A stretch of DNA of 64,000 nt from Rapana venosa (lineage: Eukaryota > Mollusca > Gastropoda > Neogastropoda > Muricidae), in the NCBI GenBank assembly GCA_028751875.1, contig CM054145.1:6350911-6414910 (forward strand), in the 5' to 3' direction. This document shows, in pieces, positions 23,836 through 34,454 of the stretch (position 1 is its first letter; each line of letters starts with the position of its first letter). A model generated the notes under the pieces. The model saw nothing but the letters and a program-made list of their open reading frames with translations, did not search any database and was not told the DNA's origin. The position numbers and the translations under genes were made by a program.

Positions 23836-24107
23836 GCGCGCGCGCACGTGTGTTTGTGTGTGCGCGTGCGTGCGTGCGTGTGTGTGTGTGTGAGAGAAAG
23901 AGTTGTTAGCGTCCTTCCACTAGAAAGTGATATCGGACAAAAGAAAACAAAAACCAAAATTTCTTTATTAAAGAAAAGTATGTTAAAAGAAAAATAGGCT
24001 ACCCCCCCCCCCAACACGTTGAAGTAAGTCATAAAGATGAAATACATCACACAAGTCGGCCAGTTAAGTGTGTGTGTATGTGTGTGTGTTATTTACTTTA
24101 TTCATGT

Positions 24108-24228
24108 ATTTATTCTTTTATGTCGAGGATAATGGAATAAACATCCATGTGCTTACATCCAGTGCCCGTGTGTGTGCGGTTTTTGTAAATGTTGTCATCT
24201 GTTCCCACTGGCACACAATGGCCTACTG
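24108..24228 (-). mobile_element. SINE-A 3' fragment
   Basis: TCGAGGATAATGGAATAA, TGCTTACATCCAGTGCCCG and TGTTCCCACTGGCACACAA match the 3' third of SINE-A in reverse. Confidence 0.85.
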
Positions 24229-24229
24229 G

Positions 24230-24363
24230 CGAGCGTGCGTGCGTGCGCATGCGAGTGCGTGTGTGTGTTTGTTCCTGCGTATTTGCCCGCGCGCGCGAGC
24301 GTGTGTGTGTGTGCGTGCGTGCGTACGCGTTAGAGAGAGACAGACAGACACGCACGCACGCAC

Positions 24364-24396
<33 letters not shown>

Positions 24397-24412
24397 CACA
24401 CACACAGGGCAC
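24230..24412 (+). repeat. (GCGT)n/(TG)n/(GACA)n/(CA)n microsatellite
   Basis: Compound simple sequence. Overlapping frames are artefacts. Confidence 0.95.
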
Positions 24413-24585
24413 TCGCCTACGGATTAATATCAGATAGAAAGTCAGTCATAAAAAGTAAAGTACGTTATTACAACTAAAGTGGATTATAGATTCTAAAAAG
24501 GTAAGTGGACCCTGGCCACATTTGACAGTAAAAGCTCCCCCACCCCGCATCCACTCTCCACCCCCTCTCCACCCCACGGGCAACC

Positions 24586-24587
<2 letters not shown>

Positions 24588-24641
<54 letters not shown>

Positions 24642-24772
24642 AATTTAAGGCCCTCTCTACTTTGACGGAATATTTTCACAGCTGAAAGTCTCTTGTGGTA
24701 GTATAAGCTTGTTAACTAAGTGTGTATGTGTGGTGCGTGTGTGTGTGTGTGTGTGTGTGTGTTTGTGTTGAA
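24588..24772. repeat. (GA)n and (TG)n microsatellites
   Basis: GA at 24588-24639, TG at ~24720-24770, with unique sequence between. Confidence 0.95.
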
Positions 24773-25019
24773 TTACATGCGGGCGGAAGTCTGTTTTAGA
24801 ATGCGAACAGGCGCGTGAGCATCACTCTGTGTGTCTGTCTGTTCTGTGTCTGTTCTCTATCCTTGTATCTTTCTCTCTGTCTGTCTGTCTGTCGACTATC
24901 CCTTTGTGTGGTATAATAGTACTAGTCTTTAGTTTTAGCGTCTGTGTGTGTGTGTATGTGTGTGTGTGTGTGTGTTGTCTGTCTGTGTCTGAGAGAGTGT
25001 GTGTGTTATTTCTTTAACG

Positions 25020-25525
25020 TTTTTTCACATGAAGTGATATTAGTGTGTGTGTGTATGTGTGTGTTCATAAGAATAGTGCACATTGCATCTAGGAATTTGT
25101 ACATAGTTATGACTTAAAATGTTATAACATTTCAACAATTTCAAACAAAATCCAAAATAACTTTAACAAAGAGAGAGAACTCTGAACTCTAAACACTTTT
25201 AATATGTACATTGGCCTTAGGCCACAATATATGGAGTATGTAAAATGTGATCAAACATGAAAATCAAAAGCCGATTTTTTTAGGCTCATTCTCGAACAAG
25301 GCTAGCATTTGATAAACTTTCACATCATACTGCATCAATATTTTTGATAGTAGACATCAAAATCGGTCTCGGTCAAAATGCAACATATCCATTCAGGATC
25401 TGAACCATTATTGTAAATACAAAGCTTTAACACACCCATCATTAACAATTTTGAACCAATTTCTTCCTTCTATTAATAGAATCAAAAATATGTATGATAA
25501 ATAATGAGTACGTTCTCTATTTGAT
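25020..25525. other. Unannotated, no gene seen
   Basis: AT-rich sequence without a convincing frame or repeat match. A TG patch lies at ~25043-25065. Confidence 0.4.
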
Positions 25526-25655
25526 GTAGGCCATTGTGTGCCGGTGGAAACATGACAAAATTGACAAAACTGCATACACACGGGGACTGGATGTAAAAAA
25601 GCACATGAGTGCTTATTCCATCATCCTCGATATAAAAGAATAAATAAATTTTAAA
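25526..25655 (+). mobile_element. SINE-A 3' fragment
   Basis: GGCCATTGTGTGCCGGTGG, GGGGACTGGATGTAAAAAAG, then GTGCTTATTCCATCATCC and an AAAGAATAAATAAA tail. 5'-truncated. Confidence 0.85.
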
Positions 25656-26060
25656 AATGTTAAAAATAAAACTTACAGTGGTATATTGATACCTTCGGTT
25701 AAAAACGTATCCCTTAGATCTGAGTACATTGAACATTCGAACAAAAAAATGGACTTCGTTTTGGACTTTTGTTTTCCAAAATGGACAGAACTTTCTTGAT
25801 CACTGATACTATATCACAAACATTATTCTTAAGTGGTAAAACATTTAATCTAGCTTGTGTAGTAGCAACTCGAAAACAGTATCTATAAAGTCAATGTATT
25901 CTTCTTTTCCAAAGATAGTTTTGAATGATCATGTCTACAAATCTTTTCCTAAATACATGTTAAAAAAGCCTTTATATCGCCAACACCTTCTTGTAACCAT
26001 ACAATATTAAATCCTGTTTCGCACAGAATGTTCCTTAGTTTTGATACCCAGCATTCTTTC
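25656..26060. other. Unannotated, no gene seen
   Basis: AT-rich, with only short frames of no recognisable product. Confidence 0.4.
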
Positions 26061-26064
26061 CCAC

Positions 26065-26148
<84 letters not shown>

Positions 26149-26165
26149 GACAGAGAGAGAGACGC
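26065..26165 (+). repeat. (GA)n/(GACA)n microsatellite
   Basis: About 45 bases GA, then ten GACA units, then GA. A (TA)n run follows at ~26180-26195. Confidence 0.97.
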
Positions 26166-26633
26166 ATACGTGCATAACAATATATATATATATATACTCA
26201 CAGAGCGATAGAAAAAAGCGGAGAGCACAGAGTTAACTGTCATCTCTTTTTTGTTTGTTTTTCTAATTCTCACATTTCTTTTCTAAAATTACTTTTATTT
26301 TTAGGAAGCCTATCATCATTTCCTCTTTAGATTCCGTGACCTCATTTTAAAACCAACCGCACATGAGACACTTTGCAAAGAAATGTAAAAAATGAATTTT
26401 TTTTAAAAAACGAAAAAAAAAGAGAATTGCCTTCAGTAAGGACGGAGGAAAATGATATGACATCAAGACATCTTCATTGAACGATACTGCCCTTGGGTAT
26501 ACGCTTAAAAAAATACAGTTTTCATTTCACTGAGCGTGGGTGGATGATTGACACCCCCCCCCCCCCCCCCAATCTGAATATCTTACTGATCATAATCTCA
26601 AAACGTCGCACATCTTACATATATGCGTTAAAG

Positions 26634-26850
26634 GGGACGGGGTAGCCTAGTTGGTTAGAGCGTTGCGCATTGCGCTCGTGATCTGCTGACCTGGGCTCGA
26701 ATCGTGTTCAATTTCCCCCTGCAGTTAACCATTGTGTGCCGGTGGTAACGGATGACAAAATTGACAAAAACTGCATACACACGGGGAATGGATGTAAAAA
26801 AAGCACATGAATGCTAAGTCTATTATCCTCGAAAAGAGTAAAATAAAATA
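26634..26850 (+). mobile_element. SINE-A with internal deletion
   Basis: Head GGGGACGGGGTAGCCTAG and B-box-like CCTGGGCTCGAATC, then a jump past the central block to CCATTGTGTGCCGGTGG, GGATGTAAAAAAAGCACATG and an AAAATAAAATAAAC tail. About 130 bases of the middle are missing. Confidence 0.85.
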
Positions 26851-26879
26851 AACAAAGAAAAGGAAGATGGCAGGACGAA

Positions 26880-27030
26880 GACGTTCCCCCGCCTAACAAG
26901 TCAACCGTGAGATTCTGGGTTCGATTCCCGACCTTGCCCTTTCTTCTCAGTTTGACGAGGAAAATCGATCTGCGTGGTAAAGTCCTTCGGAACCGAGGCT
27001 GCGTGTGCGAATGCACGCAGAACATCTTGC
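26880..27030 (+). mobile_element. SINE-F head fused to SINE-A-type centre
   Basis: CGCCTAACAAGTCAACCGTG and GATTCTGGGTTCGATTCCCG match SINE-F. After GTCCTTCGGAACCGAGG it reads GCAGAACATCTTGCGCACAC as in SINE-A, so it is either a recombinant or a diverged ancestor. Confidence 0.65.
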
Positions 27031-27063
27031 GCACACCTTAAGGAGGTAACGGGAAGAAAGGGA

Positions 27064-27352
27064 GTAAAGGTAAAGGAGTCCCATAACCTATAAGGTCGTA
27101 GGGGAGCGAGGCGTCAGAGACCTCACTTCTCAAGGGCCAGCATATTGAGGGCGGCGCCCATCTCCTCTCCCTCGCTGCTTTACCTTCCCTGACCCTAAAG
27201 AGGGCAGGTACCCATTTACAGCTGGGTGAACTGGGGGAACTGTACTGAAGCCAAGGCGCGCAAACGGTCACCCATCCAACTGGTAACCACGCTCGACGCT
27301 GCTTAACTTGGCTGGGGGAAAGCGAGTGCTCCGACCACTGAGCTATCCCGTC
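27064..27352 (-). mobile_element. SINE-B, tRNA/5S-rRNA chimeric SINE (reference copy)
   Basis: Minus strand starts GACGGGATAGCTCAGTGG, a tRNA 5' end with A box, at 27352-27319. At 27308-27265 follows a segment containing GTTAAGCAGCGTCGAGC and GGATGGGTGACCG. By comparison with the general eukaryotic 5S rRNA sequence this is its middle part (about nt 48-92), with roughly 36 of 44 positions matching, including the TFIIIA-binding C-box region. The remaining ~200 bases are family-specific and end in a short CTTTAC repeat. Three other copies share the layout. The chimera is seen directly; naming the 5S origin rests on remembered 5S consensus. Confidence 0.85.
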
Positions 27353-27354
27353 AT

Positions 27355-27472
27355 GAAAGGGAACAAGGCAGAAATAAAGAGAAGGGACAGAAAAAGAGGA
27401 AATTCCTAGCACAGACTTTCCAGGAGGTGGGGAAGCCGTTTATACAGACAGGCCCCGGGCATTCCCATGGGA
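27355..27472 (-). mobile_element. SINE-C 5' part
   Basis: On the minus strand: a CCCATGGG..GGGGCCTGTCTG region, ACTTTCCAGGAGGTGGGG in its complement, and TCCTAGCACAGA. It matches the first ~120 bases of SINE-C and abuts a SINE-B copy. Confidence 0.75.
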
Positions 27473-27667
27473 GTTGGGGTGGGGTGGGGTGAGGGATCGT
27501 TCCTTCAGGTTGATAGTAGTGCCACTGCCCTGAAAGTCTTTCAGATGAGACTAGAAACCGAGGTCTTTTACACGAACGTACGTGAGCAGAACATCTTGCG
27601 CTTAGGCTCAAAAACCCCACCCGCCACTTTCGAAAAGTATTTTTTTCTATTATTTCTTTCTTTTATT

Positions 27668-27715
27668 TATCTGTTCTTTTATTTTGAGGATAATGGAATA
27701 AGCACTCATGTTAAT
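27668..27715 (-). mobile_element. SINE-A 3' end fragment
   Basis: TTCTTTTATTTTGAGGATAA and TGGAATAAGCACTCATG only. A similar trace of ~30 bases lies at ~28005-28035. Confidence 0.7.
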
Positions 27716-28048
27716 GCCAACAATTTCCTGTGTGTGGGTTGAATGGTAATAACATACAGAGAGGCTTTATTACCAAGGGTTAGAGATAAGTATTGATATA
27801 CTTTTTTATATATCTGGCTCTTTCCCCTGAGGAGGGACTGCCATTAATAACAACTAATGACTTAATGTAAACGTAAAGAGAAAAAGAGAGTGTTATCTAA
27901 AACTAGAAATAAGGAAACTGATATTCATTTTTAAAAATACGTTGCAAAAACAAATATTAAAAAAATATTTTTTTAAAAGAGCTGTGTGTGTTTTATTTCT
28001 TTTTATTTTATTCTTTTATATCGATGATAATGTGTGTGTGTTGTGTCC

Positions 28049-28052
<4 letters not shown>

Positions 28053-28124
<72 letters not shown>

Positions 28125-28152
28125 GAGTGAGACTGACTGACTGACTGACCGA
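28053..28152 (+). repeat. (GA)n/(GACT)n microsatellite
   Basis: About 75 bases GA, then GACTGACT units. Confidence 0.97.
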
Positions 28153-28363
28153 TCAGAACTGGAACCAACTCTCATTATAAGACGAAAAGAAACCTACATT
28201 GATTTTCTGAAGCGAAACATGAGCCACAGAAACACGAGAAGTCATATATATTTTACCACGCAGACACAAATTGCGGGAAAGGATTTCATTATTTGTCTTC
28301 TAAGATAACCCTAAAACAAAATACGTAGATTGAAAATAGGGCAAGGAACTAAATAAGCAAATA

Positions 28364-28367
<4 letters not shown>

Positions 28368-28416
<49 letters not shown>

Positions 28417-28540
28417 ATAAATATATATATATACACATATATACATATATATATAATACACATATAATATTATATATATATAACACATATATATACACAT
28501 ATATATATATATATCTCATATATATATATATATATATGCA
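28368..28540. repeat. (TA)n microsatellite
   Basis: TA-rich array with ACACAT interruptions. Tyr/Ile-rich frames are artefacts. Confidence 0.97.
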
Positions 28541-28551
28541 ACGATACTTAG

Positions 28552-28865
<314 letters not shown>

Positions 28866-28875
28866 TGACTTTAAT

Positions 28876-29048
28876 TTTTTTTTATATATCGAGGATAATG
28901 GAATAAGCACTCGTGCTTTTTTACATCCAGTCCCCGTGTGTATGCTGTTTTGTAAATTTTGTCATCTGTTCCCACCGACACACAATGGCGTACTCTTTCG
29001 AAAAGCGGAACAGGATTTAACGTATGCGCAAGATGTTCTGCATGCATA
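28876..29048 (-). mobile_element. SINE-A 3' half
   Basis: TCGAGGATAATGGAATAAGC, TTTACATCCAGTCCCCGTG, TGTTCCCACCGACACACAA and TATGCGCAAGATGTTCTGC in reverse orientation. Confidence 0.88.
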
Positions 29049-29092
29049 TACACACATATGATATGGGAAAGATGACTAGATAGATAAACAGA

Positions 29093-29325
29093 TAGAAACC
29101 GTGAGGATCTGGGTTCGATTTCCAGCCTCGCCCTACTGAATGTCAAGTTTTTCGGTTGAGACTCTAAACCCGTTGCTTACGGGACTGTGCACGTGAAAAG
29201 AACCCACGACAGTTGAAAATCGATAGAGGAGAGAGGTACCTCCCGACTGTTCTGGTTAAAATTGATAGGTTCAATTTCCACCTGTATCCCTAAAGATGGA
29301 ATGGGGCTACCTTCATAATGTGTGT
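29093..29325 (+). mobile_element. SINE-F, near full-length
   Basis: CCGTGAGGATCTGGGTTCGA (B box), GTGCACGTGAAAAGAACCC, ACGACAGTTGAAAATCG, GAGGTACCTCCCGACTG and GGAATGGGGCTACCTTCAT match the minus-strand copy at 57172-57455. Confidence 0.8.
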
Positions 29326-29439
29326 GTGTGGGGGAGGGGGGGGGGGGGGTAACGATCACATACACAAACATCTCATTGTTATGTAAACTTATTTTCTGTT
29401 GACCTGGTTTTCAGACAGAATCATTTCCTGTTGATCTGG

Positions 29440-29695
29440 TTCTCTTGGGCAGAATTATTCCCCATGTATATTTGATCTTCTGCATGTGTGTAAATCCACA
29501 AACAAGGGAATGAAAGGCACTCCCTGGCAGGTCTGTACTTGAAGTTGACCTGGGAGACCGTAAAAAATCCCCACCCTTAATTAATTCACAAGACACCGCC
29601 ACCAAGATTCGAACCCACGACTTTATGGGATCCGTGGGATGGAAGTCGAACGGTCTTAACCACTCGGCTATTTATAAAGCGTCCGTCAGAATCGG
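29440..29695 (-). mobile_element. SINE-D 5' part
   Basis: Minus strand GACGGACGC, then ATAGCCGAGTGGTTAAGAC (A box), GTCGTGGGTTCGAATCTTGG (B box), CAGGTCAACTTCAAGTAC and TGCAGAAGATCAAATATAC. The long spacing between A and B boxes fits a class II (Leu/Ser-type) tRNA head. The 3' third is missing. Confidence 0.8.
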
Positions 29696-29729
29696 TGAAA
29701 ACTCTATGGGGGAAAATTCCTCACCGCAG

Positions 29730-29814
29730 GCACACACACAAACACACGCACTTATACGCTACACGCACACACACACTTATATACACACCACACACACACA
29801 CACACACACACACT

Positions 29815-29845
<31 letters not shown>

Positions 29846-29850
29846 TAGAC
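29730..29850 (+). repeat. (CA)n microsatellite
   Basis: Interrupted CA array. Confidence 0.97.
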
Positions 29851-30239
29851 ACACACGTATCTCGGCCTACACATCCTCAATCAACATTACAGCCATATCA
29901 CCACATAGGGCATACCTCCTGCCCTACCCCCTCCCCCCAACCTCCCCGGCCTCGTCACCTCTCCCCCCGCCCCCCTTCTGCCCCAGACAACTTTCCACTA
30001 TCTCTGACCAATGCAAGACAGCAGCAATGAAAGATCGAGTAATTTAAGGATCGTGGAGTGATGAGACAGACAGACAGACATGCCAGTGGCCAGATATCGG
30101 TTATTTGATTACAGTGGTGTGAAAGTACGACGAGTCACGATCTACAGTCATCGTTTTCTATTCAGTTGGAACCTCCGCCATCCCCCCTCTCCCTGCCCCC
30201 GCTTTATGTTTCGTCTGTCAATCTCCCTTCAGTTTTAGG

Positions 30240-30400
30240 TTTATTCTCTCAGTCTCTGTCTGTCTCTCTGCCTGTCCGACTGCCTGCCTGTGTCTGTCTG
30301 TCTCTCTGTTCGTCAGTCTCTGACTGCCTGTCTTTGGCTCTCTGTCTGTCTGTCTCTCTCTTGTCTGTCTGTCTGCCTATGTCTCTCTCTTATTTTACTA
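30240..30400 (+). repeat. (TCTG)n/(TCTC)n microsatellite
   Basis: Degenerate CTGTCTGTCTCT units. Leu/Ser/Val-rich frames are artefacts. A further block lies at ~30518-30598. Confidence 0.9.
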
Positions 30401-30417
30401 TCATGATATGTTCCTGA

Positions 30418-30505
30418 TAAGGGCGGGGACTGAATGTAAAAAAGCAGACGCACATGAGTGCTTATTCGTTATCCTCGAAATAAAAGAATTCGATTTGATT
30501 TGGTT
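30418..30505 (+). mobile_element. SINE-A 3' fragment
   Basis: GGGCGGGGACTGAATGTAAA, GTGCTTATTCGTTATCCTCG, then a GATTTGATTTG tail. Confidence 0.8.
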
Positions 30506-30775
30506 TGATTTGATCTCAGTGTCTCTGTCCCTCCCTCTGTCTCTCTTTCTCTGTCTGCCTGTCTCTTTCTCTGTCTGCCTGCCTGTCTGTATCTCTCATT
30601 TAGCAACGCACCGTTTTGTTGTTTTTATATTGGTATTGGCTTTCTCATTGATTTGATTTTGTTGATGTCAGATTTAGATGATTTTTTAAACTTTCCCAGA
30701 TGATTTCTCTCTCTCTCATGATGACTTCTCTCTCTCTCTCTCTCTTTCTTGGGTTATTATTAAGATGTATCCCTA

Positions 30776-30838
30776 CGGGCGGGGACTGGATGTAAAAAAG
30801 CACATGAGTGCTTATTCATTATCCTCGAAATAGAATTT
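30776..30838 (+). mobile_element. SINE-A 3' fragment
   Basis: GGGCGGGGACTGGATGTAAA through GAGTGCTTATTCATTATCC. It shares the unusual GGGCGGGGACTG start with 30418-30505, so one may be a duplicate of the other. Confidence 0.8.
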
Positions 30839-30844
30839 GTCATT

Positions 30845-31040
30845 GTCATTTTCTCTCCCTCCCTCCCCCCTCTATCTCTCCCTCCTTCCTCCCTCTCCTC
30901 CTCTCTCCCTCCCTCCCTCTCTCCCTTCCCCCCTCTATCTCTCCCTCCCCCCCTCTCTCTCCTCTCCCTCCCCCTCTCTCTCTCCCTCCCTCCCTCTCCC
31001 TCCTCCCCATCTCTCTCTCTCCCTCACTCCCCCCTATCTC
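30845..31040 (+). repeat. CT-rich tract
   Basis: CTCCCTCC/CTCTCT simple sequence. Confidence 0.95.
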
Positions 31041-31044
31041 TTGT

Positions 31045-31165
31045 TTCAATTTCCTATCCATCGGACGCTCTGGCGAGGGAGAGAGACTCGACCCCTTGCG
31101 ACCTTGTCAAGTTATCCTCAGAACAAGAGTAAGGCGATCTAATCACTCGGCTACCCCCCTCCCCC
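31045..31165 (-). mobile_element. tRNA-like SINE head
   Basis: Minus strand GGGGGTAGCCGAGTGATTAG (A box), CTTACTCTTGTTCTGAGG, then GGGGTCGAGTCTC (weak B box). Looks like a Leu/Ser-type tRNA head of an otherwise unrecognised SINE. Confidence 0.5.
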
Positions 31166-31407
31166 TCCCCCGCCCAAGAGCAGGACAGGGGACAGTGAGG
31201 AATGAGGAATACATTGTGATGATGGTTGAATGATGAACGTCTCTGGCGAAAAGTCCAGACTAGTAGACATGCCTGAGGCAAGAGAGTTGGTTGTCTACTA
31301 GCTGTTCGTTTTGTTCTTTGCGCTGTGTTTGTCCATTTCACTGATTCCATTATCGCTGAAACCCTGTCTACTCCATTCATTGTCTGTTCCGTTTATTTGC
31401 GCGCGGT

Positions 31408-31515
31408 CACGTGTGTGCGCGCGCGCGCGTGTGGTGTGTTGTGTGTGTGTGTGTGTGTGTTTGCGCGCGCGCGGTGGTGTGTGTGTGTGTGCTTCTGTTT
31501 GTCTCTGTCTCTTTC

Positions 31516-31578
<63 letters not shown>
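31408..31578 (+). repeat. (GC)n/(TG)n and (GA)n microsatellites
   Basis: CG- and TG-rich at 31408-31490, GA at 31519-31578. Confidence 0.95.
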
Positions 31579-31583
<5 letters not shown>

Positions 31584-31690
31584 TTCCTCGGCTAGAGCTC
31601 AAGAGGTTCATCAATAGTGACATTTCGCGTGTGTGACCATTTTTACCCACCATTAAGGTAGCCGCATTCCGACTTCGGGGATGGTGTGTA
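31577..31690 (-). mobile_element. SINE-D 3' fragment
   Basis: TCGTTCCTCGGCTAGAGCTC, CACCATTAAGGTAGCCGC and ATTCCGACTTCGGGGATG, reverse to SINE-D. Confidence 0.8.
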
Positions 31691-31734
31691 AACACGACAC
31701 ATGTATGCATGCGGCGTTTCCTTTCAAATTTTAT

Positions 31735-32275
31735 TATCCGTCCCTGCCAGCAACGAAATGGCCTGCTCTCCCTAAAGGCGGAAGAAGTTTTTAACGTGTG
31801 CGCAAGATGTTATGCGTGGGATCGCACACAGAACCTCGGTTTACAGTCTCATCCGAAGGACTGGTGGGGAAGTGGAGTCAGTACTGATGTTAATTTTAGG
31901 GGTAAAAGTAAAAATAAAGGTGTACCATAACCTATAAGGTCGTAGGGGAGCGAGGCATCAGAGACCTCAACTTCTCCAGGGGCCAGCATATCTCCTCTCC
32001 CTCCCTGCTTTACCTTCCCCTGACCCTAAAGAGGGCAGGTACCCATTTACAGCTGGGTGAACTGGGGAAACTGTACTGAAGCCAAGGCGCGCAAACGGTC
32101 ACCCATCCAACTGGTAACCACGCTCGACGCTGCTTAACCTTGGCTGGGGGAAAGCGAGTGCTCTGACCACTGAGCTATCCCGTCCCCCTTGAAAGTGGTA
32201 ACATTTCCTAGATCGGGAGCCCGATGGTGGCTCCATCCCAGGCCGCTGCGCTCTAACCCACTAGACTATCCCCTT
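31735..32275 (-). mobile_element. SINE-A interrupted by SINE-B
   Basis: The 3' part lies at 31735-31901 (ACGTGTGCGCAAGATGTTAT, GTCTCATCCGAAGGACTGG). The tRNA head lies at 32187-32275, minus strand GGGGATAGTCTAGTGGG and GTTAGAGCGC. A SINE-B copy sits between. Confidence 0.8.
31902..32186 (-). mobile_element. SINE-B nested in SINE-A
   Basis: Same structure as 27064-27352. The 5S-like part is at 32096-32139 (GGATGGGTGACCG on minus) and the tRNA A-box part at ~32154-32186. The segment around ATTGAGGGCGGCGCC is deleted. Confidence 0.88.
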
Positions 32276-32498
32276 CCCACCCCTTGAGAGAGAATTTGAT
32301 TACAGATAAAACATTTTAAGCAGCCAATGTGGAATAGACAATTTCAGGAAACTGCTGCACTCGCAAAATTGTAAAAAAACAGGCTTCTTCTATCAATAAA
32401 CACATACAGTACGATATGTAGTACGATAGTGTTATTTTTGCAGGCAAACTTCTAAATTTGTATAAACTTTTCCCAATTCTCTTTCTCTCTCCAATCAG

Positions 32499-32546
<48 letters not shown>

Positions 32547-32660
32547 GTGACCAAAAATAACCAAATACACGGACATACAGTAGTAAAGCAAGTGGAAAAG
32601 CAATCAGATAAGAATGAATGGCAACATTCAGTAATTTCAGAGGCGAACTGTGGAACCATT
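32276..32660. other. Unannotated with (CT)n at 32503-32547
   Basis: AT-rich sequence with one C-run/(CT)n tract. No gene seen. Confidence 0.5.
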
Positions 32661-32769
32661 TAACACAGAGAGAATGGCCAGCTTGGACAAAAGCCTTGAG
32701 GAAACGGCCTCACACTGAGAAGGAGAAGATTTTTGAGAAAAGATGATTTACAAGAGCTGTCTGAGCGAG

Positions 32770-32770
32770 G

Positions 32771-32801
<31 letters not shown>

Positions 32802-32830
32802 GCTGACGAGAGAGAGAGAGCTGAGAGAGT

Positions 32831-32885
<55 letters not shown>

Positions 32886-32937
32886 GGCTGACTGGAGAGT
32901 AAGAGAGAGAGAGAGAGAGAGAGACGGCTGACTGGAG

Positions 32938-32968
<31 letters not shown>

Positions 32969-33022
32969 GGTGGATGACTGGAGAGGAGAGAGAGAGAAGC
33001 TGATTGGAGAGGGGAGAGAGAG
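32770..33022 (+). repeat. GA-rich minisatellite
   Basis: GA arrays punctuated by CTGACTGGAGAG-type motifs at ~32886, ~32929, ~32972 and ~33000, with a G-run at ~32957-32970. Confidence 0.92.
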
Positions 33023-33169
33023 AGTTTCCCCAGACATCTAAATAATGCTAGTCTCATTCAGGGATTGAATTGTCAGTCTGGTCGATTCCTTTATCTACAT
33101 GGGCAGTGTTGATCAACCCTAGGAACACACGAAAAAAACCCACCTCGTGATTAAAACGTCCAACTAACT

Positions 33170-33404
33170 CCCCCCGGGCGTGGATCCGTGATGCCAGGGG
33201 GTGATGGGGGCGGGGGGGCTGTGAGTATTTATATATAGCATCTCCCACCTTTTGGAAACACGGAGCTAGGATTTCCCTCTTTTTCCCCATCCCTTTGTTC
33301 CTTTTCTTCCTTTGTCAATCTCCTTGTCTTTTTTTTCAAACTTTTTTAAAATTCAGTTTTATTTCACAGTCATAAAGATACAAAACATAATTATAAACAA
33401 TTTT

Positions 33405-33453
<49 letters not shown>

Positions 33454-33720
33454 TGTCAGGTAGACGGACAGACCAACAGAGACAGAGAGAAAGAGGGACA
33501 GCCTGACAGGCAGACAGACTGACCTTGTCTTTTTTGGGGGGGTTCATTCTCCTGCCTTTTTATACCCAGAAAGACTTTAACAATTCTCTGTTCACGCTGA
33601 ATGCAAATACGCTGGGCCTGACTTGACAGGCGCTAAACGGCAGCGCAAGGCATTTTCGTTAATATGACAGAAAACAGTAGTTGCTGTCTGAGCGTTCGAC
33701 GAAGAAACGTCCAACTCCTT
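33170..33720 (+). mobile_element. SINE-C split by ~200 bases of inserted sequence
   Basis: 5' part at 33170-33325 (GTGATGCCAGGGGG, AGCATCTCCCACCTTTTGG). 3' part from ~33525 (CATTCTCCTGCCTTTTTA, CGCTGGGCCTGACTTGACAG, TTGCTGTCTGAGCGTTCGAC). Between them lie AT-rich sequence, a (GA)n array (33409-33452) and CAGACAGAC units. Confidence 0.8.
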
Positions 33721-33804
33721 GTCTGCAGGTAGCTGAGGGCGAGGAGCTCTTCTTTGCTGATTATGATGTCTCCCTCCCTCCCTCCCACCTTCCCGCTCCA
33801 CCCC

Positions 33805-33925
33805 TCTGTTCCTCGGCTAGAGCTCTGAGGGTTCACTGATGGCGAGACTTGACGTAGGCGACCGTTTACCCTCGATTAAGGTAGCCGCATTCCGACTTCG
33901 GGGATGATGTCTTAACACGACACTT
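33805..33925 (-). mobile_element. SINE-D 3' fragment
   Basis: TGTTCCTCGGCTAGAGCTC, GTAGGCGACCGTTTACC and GTAGCCGCATTCCGACTTCG in reverse. Confidence 0.8.
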
Positions 33926-33959
33926 ATTTGCTATGCGTTTATTGTTTCATTTGTTTTAT

Positions 33960-34210
33960 CTCAGTTGTCCGTCGTTCCTTCTAGCATTTAGTGGCCACTC
34001 TTCCGAAAGCGTTCTTAACATGTGCGCAAGATGTTCTGCATGCGTTCGCACACAGATGCTGGGTTTAAAGGTCTCATCCGAAGGGAGTGGAGTCTGTACT
34101 GATGTTAGGCGTAGGGGACAAATTTTCCTCGCGCAGGTGCCTCGGTTGTGGCTCGAACCCGGGCTGTCAGGTCAAGAGGGCAACGCTTCTATCCACTGGG
34201 CTACCCTCGC
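33960..34210 (-). mobile_element. SINE-A, 3'-truncated
   Basis: TGTGCGCAAGATGTTCTGC, GTCTCATCCGAAGG, then GGCTCGAACCCGGGCTGTC (B box) and CCACTGGGCTACCC (A-box side). It lacks the terminal third. Confidence 0.85.
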
Positions 34211-34454
34211 TGAGATGTCCCTTTGAAGAGATTTTTTCTTCCGCTGGAGTTCACATCAGATCCAACTGTATTCCCCTGCCAATCGTTTGAACAAGCCTAC
34301 CCCTGGTATTGTAATTTACAATTCACTCTAACATCGCTGCTTTGCCGCGCATTAGTTTCACGTGTCACTTTTGGGGAAGAAAGAGTGCCAGACATGAATG
34401 ATATTATTGCCTGAAATGTGCAAATGATTATATGACCTGGTGTATTGTGAATTA
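34211..34454. other. Unannotated, no gene seen
   Basis: Short frames only and no repeat recognised. Confidence 0.4.

Noticed and set aside
26640..26705. Functional tRNA gene
   Set aside because: A and B boxes are present, but the cloverleaf cannot close and the sequence continues as SINE-A. The same holds for the heads at 23400-23466, 29600-29695, 51430-51500 and 61070-61150.
27265..27308. Functional 5S rRNA gene
   Set aside because: Only the middle ~44 bases resemble 5S. Both 5S ends are missing and the segment is embedded in SINE-B in several copies.
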